From NCBI GenBank assembly GCA_023248635.1, contig JAHFED010000043.1:1-56035 (forward strand): a DNA stretch of 56,035 nt, written 5' to 3'. Below are positions 17,806-27,635 of this stretch, in pieces (position 1 is the first letter of the stretch; each line of letters starts with the position of its first letter). The stretch is from Myxococcales bacterium. GTDB taxonomy: Bacteria; Myxococcota; UBA727; VGSZ01. Under the pieces are notes generated by a model that saw only the letters and a program-made list of their open reading frames with translations, searched no databases and was not told where the DNA came from. A program made the translations under genes and the position numbers.

Positions 17806-18832
17806 GGGGCCCCCGGCGTCGTCGACGCGGGCTTGGCGCGTTTGCGGAAGGGCCACACCTGCCAGATCTCCTGCGTGCCAAAGAGGCCCTGGGGACGCAC
17901 GAGCATGATGATGACGAGCAGGAGCCCGTAGATGGGCATGCGGATTTGCTCGACGCGCTGAGCGATGCTGCCGTCGCCGGTGATGTTCAAAAAGAGCGAG
18001 CGCAGCGCTTCGGGCAGCAAGGTGAGGACGACGGCGGCGATGATGGCTCCCGTCGTCGATCCCAGTCCGCCGGCGACGACCATCACCACGATCTCCATCG
18101 ACTTCACATAGGTGAAGGAGCTCGGGGCCACGATGCTCTGGTAGTGGGCAAAGACGCCGCCCGCGAGGCCGGCGAAGAAGCTGGCGACGACGAAGGCCCG
18201 CACTTTGTACGCCGTGGTGTTCACGCCCATGGCCTCGGCAGCGACTTCATCTTCGCGGATCGCCAACAGCGCGCGGCCATGGCTGCTGGCAGCGATGCGC
18301 CGGGCGACGACGACGACGACGACGACGACGAAGAAGCAGGAGAACAGGCTCGTGCGCTGGGGCACCCCCGAGAGGCCGAGCGCTTTGCCGAAGAGCTCGG
18401 TGTTCTGCACGAAGACACGGATGATCTCGCCAAAGCCCAGGGTCACAATCGCGAGGTAGTCGCCTTTCAAGCGCAGCGAGGGGAGGCCGACCAAGAAACC
18501 AAAGAGGGCCGCCGACGAAGCTCCGGCCAAGAGCGAGACGACGTAGAGCACCTGATCGCTGACGCCCTCGGGGAGAAAGGAGATGCCGTACACCGACGTC
18601 ATCTTGGAGACGACCCCAGCGATGTAGGCGCCAACCGCCATGAAGCCCGCGTGTCCGATGGAGAACTGGCCGGTCATGCCATTCACGATGTTGAGGCTGA
18701 CGGCGAGAGTGATGTTGACGCCGACGGTGAGCGACAAGATCACCAAGAAAGGCGTGTCTTTCGTCAGGAACTGCGCCAGCCAAAGCAGCGGGATGGCGAC
18801 AGCGAAAGGCAGCAGGCCTTTGAGGACGCCAT

Positions 18833-18836
<4 letters not shown>
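17802..18836 (-). CDS. livM: Branched-chain amino-acid ABC transporter permease LivM
   Basis: The 344-residue membrane protein has about nine helices and the LivM signatures NIVNGMTGQFSIGHAGFMAVGAY and LRLKGDYLAIVTLGFGEIIRV. One helix contains eight valines in a row, encoded by a (GTC)8 trinucleotide run (18306-18329), which looks like repeat expansion that is tolerated in a hydrophobic segment. It overlaps livH by ATGA and livG by GTGA. Confidence 0.95.
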
Positions 18837-19768
<932 letters not shown>

Positions 19769-19974
19769 GGGGTGCGGGGGTTACGACGTCGTCGCCGCCT
19801 GGGCAAGGTGCCAGGCGGGCAGTCTGGGCGCCGACGTCGAGGTGCGCGGCGATGGAGTTGAAGATGAACGTCATTATCACTCGCACGGAAGACGTTATTT
19901 GACGTCCATGAAATCGGCGCTAGTCCGCAAGACGGTCGTGCTGCGTCCTCCCGGCGACCTCGGGGAGCCCAAGC

Positions 19975-20740
19975 GATGCCTATGGGCGCGCCCAGTCGGA
20001 CCTGCTGGTGGGCTGGCATCTGGATCCGAACGTCATCGCCGAAGCAGAACCGTCGTCGACAACGGGTTTCTTGTTTGGGCTGGTCCCGCTCCCCGAACAG
20101 CTGAACCTCTCGGGCAACCTGCGTGGAGGTGCGCTCTACAAATGAACACGGGCGGCCAGGGAGCGGGGCTGAGACCCCTGCTGATGGCGGCCGACCTGAC
20201 GGCGACGGTGCACGTCGAGTGGTTCATGGCCCACGTGGCCCTGGGCTACGCCAACAAGAACGTCGGACCAGCCGCCGTCTCTCGGTGAACAGCGGACCAG
20301 ACAACGCGCTGGTGTCGCGAGAACACTGGCTTGGCCTGCGCTTCCTCGACGACGAGGTCACTGTGCGCGCTGGCCGCATTCCTCTTCCCTTTGGCCTGCG
20401 CAACAACGAGCACATCGCGCTGGTTCGTCAACTGACGCGCACCGACATCAACGTGCAGCAGCAGCACGGGCTGGCTGTGGCCTACAACGCCGACCATCTG
20501 CGCGGCGAGCTGATGGGCATCGCCGGGAATTTCCAGATCCGGCCCGATGTCTTTCGCGAGCGAGGGTATGCCGGCTTCCTCGAATGGTCCCAACAGCGCA
20601 GACGATGCCGGGGTCGCCAACGAAGCCGAGACCCTGCAGTTCGGCTTCGTCGGCTGCGCGGCGTCAACGTCATCAGCGAGGTCGCCATGGCTTGCTGTGG
20701 CGCTGGTGGTCCTGTGGGCGGGGGGGCGGCGGCCCCCCAA
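19975..20740 (+). pseudogene. Remnant of an outer-membrane beta-barrel protein
   Basis: Three pieces of one protein occur in different frames: AYGRAQSDLLVGWHLDPN and LVPLPEQLNLSGNLRGGALY (to a TGA at 20143), then LLMAADLTATVHVEWFMAHV (to 20288), then REHWLGLRFLDDEVTVRAGR, IPLPFGLRNNEHIAL and QIRPDVFRERGYAGFLEW (to about 20590), with a last piece in another frame. The alternating strand pattern suits a porin-like barrel. The frameshifts and stops show decay. The ends are approximate, and 19769-19974 has no gene that can be supported. Confidence 0.65.
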
Positions 20741-20873
20741 CTGAGGAGCGGCGCCAAAGGTGCGGCGGGCGCTGATGACGACGACAGCCAGAATCTGGTC
20801 CGGTCAGCCTGCCAGTGCCAAAGCGTGCCCGTCGGGACTAGAAGGTGCCTCCAGCAACGCTCCGCGAGGTTCC

Positions 20874-23174
20874 ATGCAGCTGCCCGCCAATGTTTCCCGT
20901 GAACGCGTGCTCAGCGCGGCCCGCGCCCTGCCGGCTGCACCTCTCGAGCAAAAGACGACAGCGACCCACCAAGCGCTGGTCGCCCAGGGCACCCCGGTTC
21001 CCCTCGCCGTGGTGCGCGAGATCCTGGCCGCCGACGCCGCCAACACGACCGCCGATCTCGGTCAGGCCGCCAAGGCCAAGAACGTGGTCGCCGACGGGGC
21101 ACTGCAGCAGACGCGGCCCCAGGCTCCGGCGGGTCAGTTTTCGGCGGCGAACCTGGCGCTGGCGCACAAGACCGGAGATGCCGAGCAGGTGCGCGCTGGC
21201 GGCGTCGGCGGCAAAGGCGACCTGGTGCATGTGGCCCTCACGGCCGGCCAAACTCGCGCCCTGGCCCTGTTGGCGGCCCATCGCCCCGACAAGCCCGCGC
21301 CCCTCTTCCTCTTCACCGATCCCAACAAGGACCCCGACGATCTCAGCGTGATGATCGGTCTCAAATTTCTGGCCGAGCAAGGCTTCGTCGAGTTGAAGTC
21401 GGCAGTGACGACCCTCGGCGACGCCGACACCCGCACCACCCGCGCCCTCTTTGCCAAGACCGTGTTCGACGAGCTCGGCATGCCCGGCGTCAAGGTCGGC
21501 GTCGGCGTCGACTACGCCCTCGAGGTGCGCGACGCCACCGGTAAGATCGATGAAAAGGCGACCAATGCACGCACCAAAGATCATGTGAAATTCATGGAGA
21601 CACCACTGCTCAATAAAGGTGTTTCCGTCGAAAAAGATGGACTTGCCCTGCTCAAGAAGCAACTGAGGGCCTCGCCCGACGGCGAAGGCATCCTGCTCAT
21701 CAATGCCGGCATGGCCGACCCCGCGGCCCTGCTGCGCAGCGACCCCGAGCTGGTCAAGGCCAAGGTCGGCAGCATCGTGATCATGGGCGGCGTCGACCCC
21801 GCTGCGGACGCCAACGGCTTGGTCGTCGCCGACAAGCGCGCCTACAACAATTCCACCCACCAAGACTCCGCCGACTACGTCTACCGACGCGCGCAGGAGC
21901 TCGGCATTCCCCTCACCGTCCTCACCAAAGAGGCCACCTACGCCGCCGCCGCTCCACGCAGTTTCTACGATGGCATGGCCGCGACGAACCATCCGGTCGG
22001 CACCTATCTGAAAGATCAACAGCAGGGCGCGCTCAAGCACCTGTGGGAAGGCATCAACGCCGGCCACATGCCGCCGGCGCTGAACGCTGAGTGGTTTTTC
22101 AAGACCTTCACAGACGTCGATCCGACGACGACGGCGGGTCAAGCGACGGTCGCCGAAGCCAAGGGCAAGGCCGCCGACTTCGACTTCATCTGGAGCAACG
22201 TCACCAAGTTCAACCTCTACGATCCCCTCACCTTGCTGGCGGCAGTGCCGGGTGCGAGCAAGCTGCTCTTCGAGGCCGAAGCGATCCCGGGCAACAACAC
22301 CGGCGTCAAAGTCATTGGCAAAAGCTCGGTCAAAGACTCGACGCTGGCCAAGGATCTGCTCTCGGGCATCGGCATCTCGGCCCTCAATCCGCCCGTGGTC
22401 CCAAGGACGCGCACCGAGGTCGCCAACGGCTATCCCAAGCGCACCCCGGTCACCCAGGAGAGAGCGTCGTGGACGGTGCCCTGGCGCGGCTACAAGCCCG
22501 CCGCCTTCACCGATGCGAGTGTGCTCAAGGCCGCAGGCAAGTGGGCGGATCCGCCCAAAGTCAGCGACGTCACCCGCGCCTTCGTCACGCGCGAAAACGG
22601 CCAAGACCGCCCCGTGTCCACAGACGTTCGTGGACGCCCCCTCTGCCCGCTGGGCCGCACCGGCATCGAAGGACGCGGGCTCTTGGGGCGCTGGGGTCGA
22701 AACCCAGCCGGCGATCCCGTCGTCACGCGGCTGAGCGAGAGCGGCCGGCTGCAGCTGCTGGTCATCGAACGCAAAGACTCCGGCCAGGTGGCCCTTCCCG
22801 GCGGCATGGTCGACGGCAACGAGCAAGCCCACGAAACCGTCGCCCGTGAGCTGCGCGAAGAAACAGGACTCGAGCTCTCCTTCGAAGGAGCCCCGCGCGT
22901 GTTCGAAGGCGTCGTCGACGACCGCCGCAACACCGATAACGCCTGGATGGAAACGACGGCGCTGCACAAGCACTTGAGTCCGGCCGACGCTGGCATGAGC
23001 ATCAAAGCCGGCGACGACGCCAGGGCCGTGAAATGGGTCGACGTCGACGACGCCTTGTTGGCCAAGATGTACGCCAGCCACAGCAGCTTCGTGCAGACCG
23101 CCGCCGACGCCCTGATTCGCGCTGGTTCCTTGCCGGCCGCTGAAGCTGCGCGCTTGCGGGCGCTGATTCCCTGA
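20874..23174 (+). CDS. Nucleoside hydrolase-like/NUDT9-type ADP-ribose pyrophosphatase fusion
   Basis: A 766-residue two-domain enzyme. ATG 20874 follows GAGG. After about 140 residues of unclear helical sequence, residues 145-500 resemble an inosine-uridine nucleoside hydrolase: TDPNKDPDDLSVMIGLKFLA (calcium-site aspartates), LLINAGMADPAALLRSDPE, IVIMGGVD, YNNSTHQDSADYVYRRA and LYDPLTLLAAVPG, where the family usually has HDP. Residues 535-766 match NUDT9 closely: PWRGYKPAAF, GRTGIEGRGLLGRWG, KDSGQVALPGGMVDG, a complete Nudix box ending RELREETGL, RRNTDNAWMET and YASHSSF. NUDT9 cuts ADP-ribose to AMP and ribose 5-phosphate. Joint action on NAD-type molecules is inference. No signal peptide seen. 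Confidence 0.88.
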   Translation: MQLPANVSRERVLSAARALPAAPLEQKTTATHQALVAQGTPVPLAVVREILAADAANTTADLGQAAKAKNVVADGALQQTRPQAPAGQFSAANLALAHKTGDAEQVRAGGVGGKGDLVHVALTAGQTRALALLAAHRPDKPAPLFLFTDPNKDPDDLSVMIGLKFLAEQGFVELKSAVTTLGDADTRTTRALFAKTVFDELGMPGVKVGVGVDYALEVRDATGKIDEKATNARTKDHVKFMETPLLNKGVSVEKDGLALLKKQLRASPDGEGILLINAGMADPAALLRSDPELVKAKVGSIVIMGGVDPAADANGLVVADKRAYNNSTHQDSADYVYRRAQELGIPLTVLTKEATYAAAAPRSFYDGMAATNHPVGTYLKDQQQGALKHLWEGINAGHMPPALNAEWFFKTFTDVDPTTTAGQATVAEAKGKAADFDFIWSNVTKFNLYDPLTLLAAVPGASKLLFEAEAIPGNNTGVKVIGKSSVKDSTLAKDLLSGIGISALNPPVVPRTRTEVANGYPKRTPVTQERASWTVPWRGYKPAAFTDASVLKAAGKWADPPKVSDVTRAFVTRENGQDRPVSTDVRGRPLCPLGRTGIEGRGLLGRWGRNPAGDPVVTRLSESGRLQLLVIERKDSGQVALPGGMVDGNEQAHETVARELREETGLELSFEGAPRVFEGVVDDRRNTDNAWMETTALHKHLSPADAGMSIKAGDDARAVKWVDVDDALLAKMYASHSSFVQTAADALIRAGSLPAAEAARLRALIP

Positions 23175-23273
23175 GCTCCGCGCGCATGCAGGGGCATCGC
23201 TGCCACAAGAGCCGAAATGTCCCAGGTGGGCTGGTGGGGGCGGGGAGCGAAGGCCCGCAGCCCGACGTCGGCG

Positions 23274-23289
23274 TGGCGCGGGACATGCT
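23274..23289 (+). promoter_or_regulatory. Sigma-54 (-24/-12) promoter candidate for cupin gene
   Basis: TGGCGCG-GGAC-ATGCT matches the consensus TGGCACG-N4-TTGCW at all but two positions, with GG and GC at the correct distance. It lies 35 bases before the ATG at 23324 and predicts a start of transcription near 23300. Confidence 0.5.
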
Positions 23290-23323
23290 CAGGGTAGGGG
23301 CTGCAGCTGTCCAGGAGGACCCC

Positions 23324-23674
23324 ATGCCGCAGCCACTGACGCACCTGACCAATCCCGCCCTCGATGCCCCCAACAAGCCCCACGCTCTGGGTGAGGTGCT
23401 CTTCTTTCGCGACGGCTTGAGAGCCACGCACCTGATCATGCCCGCCGGCACCCAACTGCCAGAGCACGCCCTGCCCGATGACGCCGTCGTCGTTGTCATT
23501 CGCGGCAAAGGGGTCATCTATGTGCAGCAGGAGCCCCGCCACGTCGAAGGCGGCACCGTGGTCGATCTGGTGCCGCACGAGGAGTATTCGATCGAGGCCA
23601 TCGAAGAGCTCGAGATGATCACCGTGCAGGCCGCCCTGGCCTCCCACGCACCGCCAGCCGACGACTTCCTCTGA
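23324..23674 (+). CDS. Single-domain cupin protein
   Basis: A 116-residue protein with AGGAGG ideally placed before ATG 23324. The strand pattern and motifs (LIMPAGTQLPEHALPDDAVV, VIRGKGVIYVQQEPRHVEGG, LVPHEEYSIEAIEE) fit one small cupin barrel with H, E and H as likely metal ligands. It has its own possible sigma-54 promoter and lies 150 bp after the fusion gene on the same strand. Ligand or substrate unknown. Confidence 0.85.
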   Translation: MPQPLTHLTNPALDAPNKPHALGEVLFFRDGLRATHLIMPAGTQLPEHALPDDAVVVVIRGKGVIYVQQEPRHVEGGTVVDLVPHEEYSIEAIEELEMITVQAALASHAPPADDFL

Positions 23675-23705
23675 TCGGCGTGGATGAGGTCGACTCCTTG
23701 GAGCA

Positions 23706-24038
23706 TCAAGGCGCAGCGGGAACGCCGCCATCCACCGCGGCCGCGTCGACGACGCCAGCGTCGGCAGCGGGGTGGGCCCTGGCTTCGGCTTCGGTCTGCA
23801 ATTCGACGTCGGCGACCGTCTTCTTCAGATAGTCGAGGGACGACTGCAGGCGCGCGTGCTCCTCGCTCTGCTTGCGCCGATCCTCTTGGGCTTTTTCTTG
23901 GCGGGTGCGAGCGGCGGCCTCGGCGACCTTGAGCGTCTCGGCGGTGCTGGCCTCACCCCGCTGCTGTCCGCGGAACATCCCGACCCCAAAAGCAGCAACG
24001 GCCAGGGCGACGACGACGACGACGACGGCCACCTTCAT
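23706..24038 (-). CDS. Small membrane-anchored coiled-coil protein
   Basis: A 110-residue protein starting at ATG 24038, overlapping the upstream stop by ATGA. MKVAVVVVVVALAVAAFGVGMF is a membrane anchor whose valine run comes from a GTC repeat. Residues 35-85 are charged and helical (KVAEAAARTRQEKAQEDRRK ... LDYLKKTVADVEL), likely a coiled coil. The tail is Ala/Asp-rich. It probably acts with the upstream envelope protein. No family recognised. Confidence 0.75.
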   Translation of the reverse strand: MKVAVVVVVVALAVAAFGVGMFRGQQRGEASTAETLKVAEAAARTRQEKAQEDRRKQSEEHARLQSSLDYLKKTVADVELQTEAEARAHPAADAGVVDAAAVDGGVPAAP

Positions 24039-26020
24039 CGCGCACCGTCCAGGGCGACGGGTGCGATCGAGCGCAGGGTCTCTTTGCGCAGCAAACCGCC
24101 CCATTCGACGGCGACGAAGCCCTCGCGTTTGGGCGGCACCGACCAGCGCTGGGGCGGAACATCGATGCGCCGATCGAGGGGCCAGAAGTCGAGCATCACG
24201 CGCAAGACGACGTCGGCGGGGGGCACGATCTCCAGCGGCGCCAGGTCGTCGATCTCCTGGGGATCGAGGAAGCGCACCAACACGAACTCCGGACGCTCGA
24301 GCTTGGGCTGCCAATAAGCGCGGAAATCGTGGGCCTCGCGCGGTGACAAACCCAAGCGAGGCAAAGCCCCGGCCAAGAAGGCGGCGACGTCGTCACGGGC
24401 CAGCACGGTGCCGCTGGTGGGGACGGCGACGTCGTCGGAGTGCCCTTCCCAAAAGATGGCGTCGAGCTTCAACCCGGTGGCCAGGTTGCGCAGGTGGCCG
24501 CCGGGTTCGGCGTGCACCTTCCAGCCGTCGTGGCCGTAGTCGGGGCGGGCCGCGGTGAGCTTGACCGTCGGCGACAGGCGGACGTCGACGTCGAGAGCGT
24601 GGGTCGGGTACAGGTAGATGAGCGGCTCCGACATCTGGCATTCGCGGCGCTTCTCGTCGGTCATCTGGGATTCCCACGGCTCCTCGTCGGGGATCGCGCG
24701 CGGAAAGGGCGCAACGTCGCGGTTGCTGCAGCGAAACAAGGAGCCGAAGGGCGACTCCCAGAACAGGGCTTTGACGACGCCGGGTTCAATCTTTCCCGGG
24801 ACGTACACCGGGCTGTCGCCGTGGGTTGCCACCCGCTTCAGCGAGACCTTGTCGTGGTCGATGGCGGCACAGAAGTAGTCGCTTCCAAACACCAGACCCT
24901 CGACGCCGGCCTTCGGTGTGACCAGAGTGTAATTCACCGGGACATCGAAATCGGGCACGTAGTCGGCGCTGAAGCCATCGGGGCTGACCATGAGATAGGT
25001 ATCCCCCGAACGGCTCAGCACGAGACCATTGTCCAAGCGGGCGACGACGTCGTCGAAGCCCGTGTGCGTGCCCTTTTCTTCGCCAACGCGCTTGAGCACG
25101 CGCTGGCCGTTGCCGGGAAAACGATACGCATCGGGGAAGGTCGGCAGCTCGACCTTGGTCTCACTGTCGAAACGCAGCACGACGCCGAGCGTCTGTTCGT
25201 TTGCTTGGCCGGGGGCGACCTCTTGGGCCGCCAGCTCTCCCCAGCCTGCCGACATCGACGGCAGGTAGATGAGCTCCTTGTCGCGCACCAACCAATAGAG
25301 AGATTTCGGCGTCTCGCTGCTGGTGTCGTCGTGCTCCTCGTCCGGGATGCAATGGGCGGGCTCCGCGATGGACTTCAGGTGGGTGCGGCTTTCACGGACG
25401 CAGCCCCACACATCGTCCTCGTAGAAGGTGGGCGGTGGCTCGGTGTCGTTGCAACTGCCGTCGCCCTTGTCGCAGTTCTGGTTGAACTCGACCCAGCTCT
25501 CCGTGAAGGTGGTCCTCACCAGGCGCGCGCTCTTGCAAGGGCCCGCCGTGACCTCGCCGAAGTCGAAGACGTCGACGCTGACGGACAGGTCGGATCGCTG
25601 CTCCTGCCCGGCGCTGGCGTTCAAAGCGCTGAGCAGTCCCGCCCGCAGGGACTCGGCGACGGCGACGACGGTGGCGCTGGCGGTTCTGGCGGGGGTGAAG
25701 CGCAACTGAAAGGGCGCTGCGGGGTCTGCGGGCGAGCATTCCACCTGGCGGGCCTCGCGCAGTTTGTCGAGGAGCCCGGCGTGCTTGGCTTCGAGCGCAT
25801 TGATGCTGGCCTGCAGCGCGGCGTTTTGGGGAAGCAGGACGGCCGCAGCTTGCTCGTCGTCGACGGCGCGGGCGCTGAGCTTCTCGATGCGCAGGCGGGG
25901 GCTGGCGAGGGAGCGCGCGTTGCCGCCCAGCTCTTGGCCCTGGTGGTCGCCGATGAAGAAGCCCCCCCCGATGACGCCAGCGGCGGCGACGACGCCCAAC
26001 ACGACCTGAACCTTGTTCAT
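24035..26020 (-). CDS. Large envelope protein of unknown function
   Basis: The 661-residue product starts at ATG 26020 with a membrane anchor (VQVVLGVVAAAGVIGGGFFIG), then a coiled-coil segment and a Cys-containing central part. The C-terminal 190 residues (PLIYLYPTHALDVDVRLSP ... DYGHDGWKVHAEPGGHL ... LDAIFWEGHSDD ... EFVLVRFLDPQEIDDLAPLE) belong to a widespread uncharacterised extracellular domain also seen in Firmicutes. It lies 39 bp after plsC and overlaps the next gene by ATGA, so the three may form an operon. Confidence 0.85.
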   Translation of the reverse strand: MNKVQVVLGVVAAAGVIGGGFFIGDHQGQELGGNARSLASPRLRIEKLSARAVDDEQAAAVLLPQNAALQASINALEAKHAGLLDKLREARQVECSPADPAAPFQLRFTPARTASATVVAVAESLRAGLLSALNASAGQEQRSDLSVSVDVFDFGEVTAGPCKSARLVRTTFTESWVEFNQNCDKGDGSCNDTEPPPTFYEDDVWGCVRESRTHLKSIAEPAHCIPDEEHDDTSSETPKSLYWLVRDKELIYLPSMSAGWGELAAQEVAPGQANEQTLGVVLRFDSETKVELPTFPDAYRFPGNGQRVLKRVGEEKGTHTGFDDVVARLDNGLVLSRSGDTYLMVSPDGFSADYVPDFDVPVNYTLVTPKAGVEGLVFGSDYFCAAIDHDKVSLKRVATHGDSPVYVPGKIEPGVVKALFWESPFGSLFRCSNRDVAPFPRAIPDEEPWESQMTDEKRRECQMSEPLIYLYPTHALDVDVRLSPTVKLTAARPDYGHDGWKVHAEPGGHLRNLATGLKLDAIFWEGHSDDVAVPTSGTVLARDDVAAFLAGALPRLGLSPREAHDFRAYWQPKLERPEFVLVRFLDPQEIDDLAPLEIVPPADVVLRVMLDFWPLDRRIDVPPQRWSVPPKREGFVAVEWGGLLRKETLRSIAPVALDGAR

Positions 26021-26059
26021 GGCGGCAGCATCGGTCGTGCGCACAGCCAGTGGCAAACC

Positions 26060-26872
26060 TCAGGCGGCGGCGACGGCCTGACGACGGGCCAGGGTTTCGT
26101 CGTCGACGGCGATGGCGTTGGCCCGGTCGCCGCCTTTGCCGCCCAGGGCGAGGTGCAAGTCGATCATCTCGTTGCGCACGCGCTTCATCAGCTCGTCGCG
26201 CGAGAGGCCGGTGCCGTCGATGGGCTTGCCGACCTTGGCGCGCAAGACGGCGGGGCGCGGGCGCCAACCGGTGCGGGGCACCAACACCGCGCAGTTGTCG
26301 ATGGCGATGGGCACGATGGGGGCCGCGGTGCGCTGGGCGACGACGAAGACGCCTTTCTTGAAGGGGCCGATGAAGCCGTCGCGGGTGCGCGTGCCCTCGG
26401 GGAAACAGGTCAGGATGTGGCCCTCCTGGATGATGTCGTGGGCCCGGCGCAGGGCCTTGATGGCGGCGTGGCGGTTCTTGCGATCGATGGTGATGAGCCC
26501 CATGGCCTTCATGAAAAAGCCGACCAGGGGCCAGTAGAGGAGCTCGGCTTTGGCGATGAAGCGCGGCCCCGTGGGCAACAAGAGCCAGGCCACCAGGATG
26601 TCGATCATGGATTGGTGGTTCATCATGACGACGCAGGGCTCGCCGGGCTTGGGCAAATTCTCAGCGTCCTCGACGACGAGGGAGGAGAATCCAAAGAAGA
26701 GATTGAGCGGTCCCCAAAACGATCGTCCAGCGCTCCAAGCCGTCTCAGGATTGCCGGTGAACAGAAAAGTCAACATCACTGGCGGAAAGAGCACGGCGAT
26801 GAAAGCGAACATCCACAGCAGCTGCAGGACGTTGACGGGGATCCACAGGATGTCTTTGAGCTTCGACGGCAT
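26060..26872 (-). CDS. plsC: 1-acyl-sn-glycerol-3-phosphate acyltransferase
   Basis: PlsC adds the second acyl chain to lysophosphatidic acid. The 270-residue protein has membrane helices at its N-terminus, the NHQSMID (HX4D) catalytic motif, and the FPEGTRTRDGFIGPFKKG substrate motif. ATG 26872 (MPSKLKDILWIP) is the true start. The open frame extends upstream only because the 33-bp tandem palindromes there are open in this frame (SIGSSPGGDEL repeats). With plsY in this window it covers two of the three steps to phosphatidic acid. Confidence 0.93.
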   Translation of the reverse strand: MPSKLKDILWIPVNVLQLLWMFAFIAVLFPPVMLTFLFTGNPETAWSAGRSFWGPLNLFFGFSSLVVEDAENLPKPGEPCVVMMNHQSMIDILVAWLLLPTGPRFIAKAELLYWPLVGFFMKAMGLITIDRKNRHAAIKALRRAHDIIQEGHILTCFPEGTRTRDGFIGPFKKGVFVVAQRTAAPIVPIAIDNCAVLVPRTGWRPRPAVLRAKVGKPIDGTGLSRDELMKRVRNEMIDLHLALGGKGGDRANAIAVDDETLARRQAVAAA

Positions 26873-26893
26873 GAGGACCCTACCCGCAAGAAG

Positions 26894-27014
26894 TTCATCG
26901 CCGCCAGGCGATGAACCTATAGACAATTCATCGCCGCCGGGCGATGAACCTATAGACAATTCATCGCCGCCGGGCGATGAACCTATAGACAATTCATCGC
27001 CGCCGGGCGATGAA
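26894..27014. repeat. Four tandem 33-bp palindromic units
   Basis: Four copies of a 22-bp palindrome (TTCATCGCC ... GGCGATGAA) start at 26894, 26927, 26960 and 26993, separated by the same 11 bases (CCTATAGACAA). They lie in the plsC upstream region, 22 bp before its start, and would fold into strong cruciforms or RNA hairpins. Confidence 0.95.
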
Positions 27015-27020
27015 CCTTAG

Positions 27021-27056
27021 ACAATTCACCGACACGCGAAGCGCAGTCAGTGAATT
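27021..27056. repeat. Second palindrome type (B), copy 1
   Basis: AATTCACCGAC ... GTCAGTGAATT is an imperfect 11-bp inverted repeat around ACGCGAAGCGCA. It directly follows the four tandem A palindromes. A near-identical unit lies at 27267-27299. Bases 27057-27235 between the two clusters hold no gene that can be supported. Confidence 0.8.
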
Positions 27057-27235
27057 CGTAGCAGCCGTCGACGGAGTCGTCATCCGGTTCGAGCGCGAGC
27101 CTCTGCAAGGTTCGGCCCCCGGTGATCGAAAGCCAGTGACGACGTCGAAGCGGCATGCGCTTGCGCACGGCTTGGAGGGTGGAACACGCCGTTCACACTC
27201 TCGGCACACAAGCCCAGGCCGGCCCAGGGGGCCAA

Positions 27236-27299
27236 TTCATCGCCGCCAGGCGATGAACCTGTAGACAATTCACCGATGCGCGAAGCGCGTCGGTGAATT
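27236..27299. repeat. A and B palindrome pair, second cluster
   Basis: One A palindrome (27236-27257) is followed, after CCTGTAGACA, by a B palindrome AATTCACCGA-TGCGCGAAGCGCG-TCGGTGAATT (27267-27299). The order A then B is the same as in the first cluster, which suggests a compound element. Confidence 0.9.
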
Positions 27300-27337
27300 T
27301 CTGGAGACGGCGTCGGTGGACCCCTAAGGTCGCCGGC

Positions 27338-27568
27338 ATGCGCCAAAGCTCCCCCCACTCGCACCCCCAGATTCCGCCGTCGTCCCGCGTGGACGCTGCC
27401 CTGTGGAAGGTGGCCGCCGCCCTGTGCACCGCCGTGGGCGCGGCGGCCATGGCTCTGTCGCCGGCGCCGGAACCACCGCCACGCTCGCCCGCTGCGGCGC
27501 GGGCGGAAGAGGACACCCGGGCCCTGCTCGATGAGCGCATGGCGGTGCACCTGCGACGTCTGCGCTGA
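27338..27568 (+). CDS. Small hypothetical membrane protein
   Basis: A 76-residue reading frame from ATG 27338 with one hydrophobic segment (AALWKVAAALCTAVGAAAMAL) and a charged helical C-terminus (EEDTRALLDERMAVHLRRLR). Codon third positions are GC-rich as in real genes. It lies 67 bp before the epimerase gene on the same strand. The start and even its reality are uncertain. Confidence 0.45.
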   Translation: MRQSSPHSHPQIPPSSRVDAALWKVAAALCTAVGAAAMALSPAPEPPPRSPAAARAEEDTRALLDERMAVHLRRLR

Positions 27569-27635
27569 AGTCCTTCGGACCCGCCAACCGGGCTGCTAGG
27601 AGGACCGCGGCCTCGGGCCAGAGCGCGGAGACCAC

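Noticed and set aside
24440-26914. An 824-residue plus-strand frame
   Set aside because: It is the antisense of the envelope protein and plsC genes, with no recognisable domain or start signal.
26894-27014. Four regularly spaced palindromic repeats suggesting a CRISPR array
   Set aside because: The 11-bp spacers are identical and far too short, the repeats are perfect palindromes, and no cas genes are nearby.
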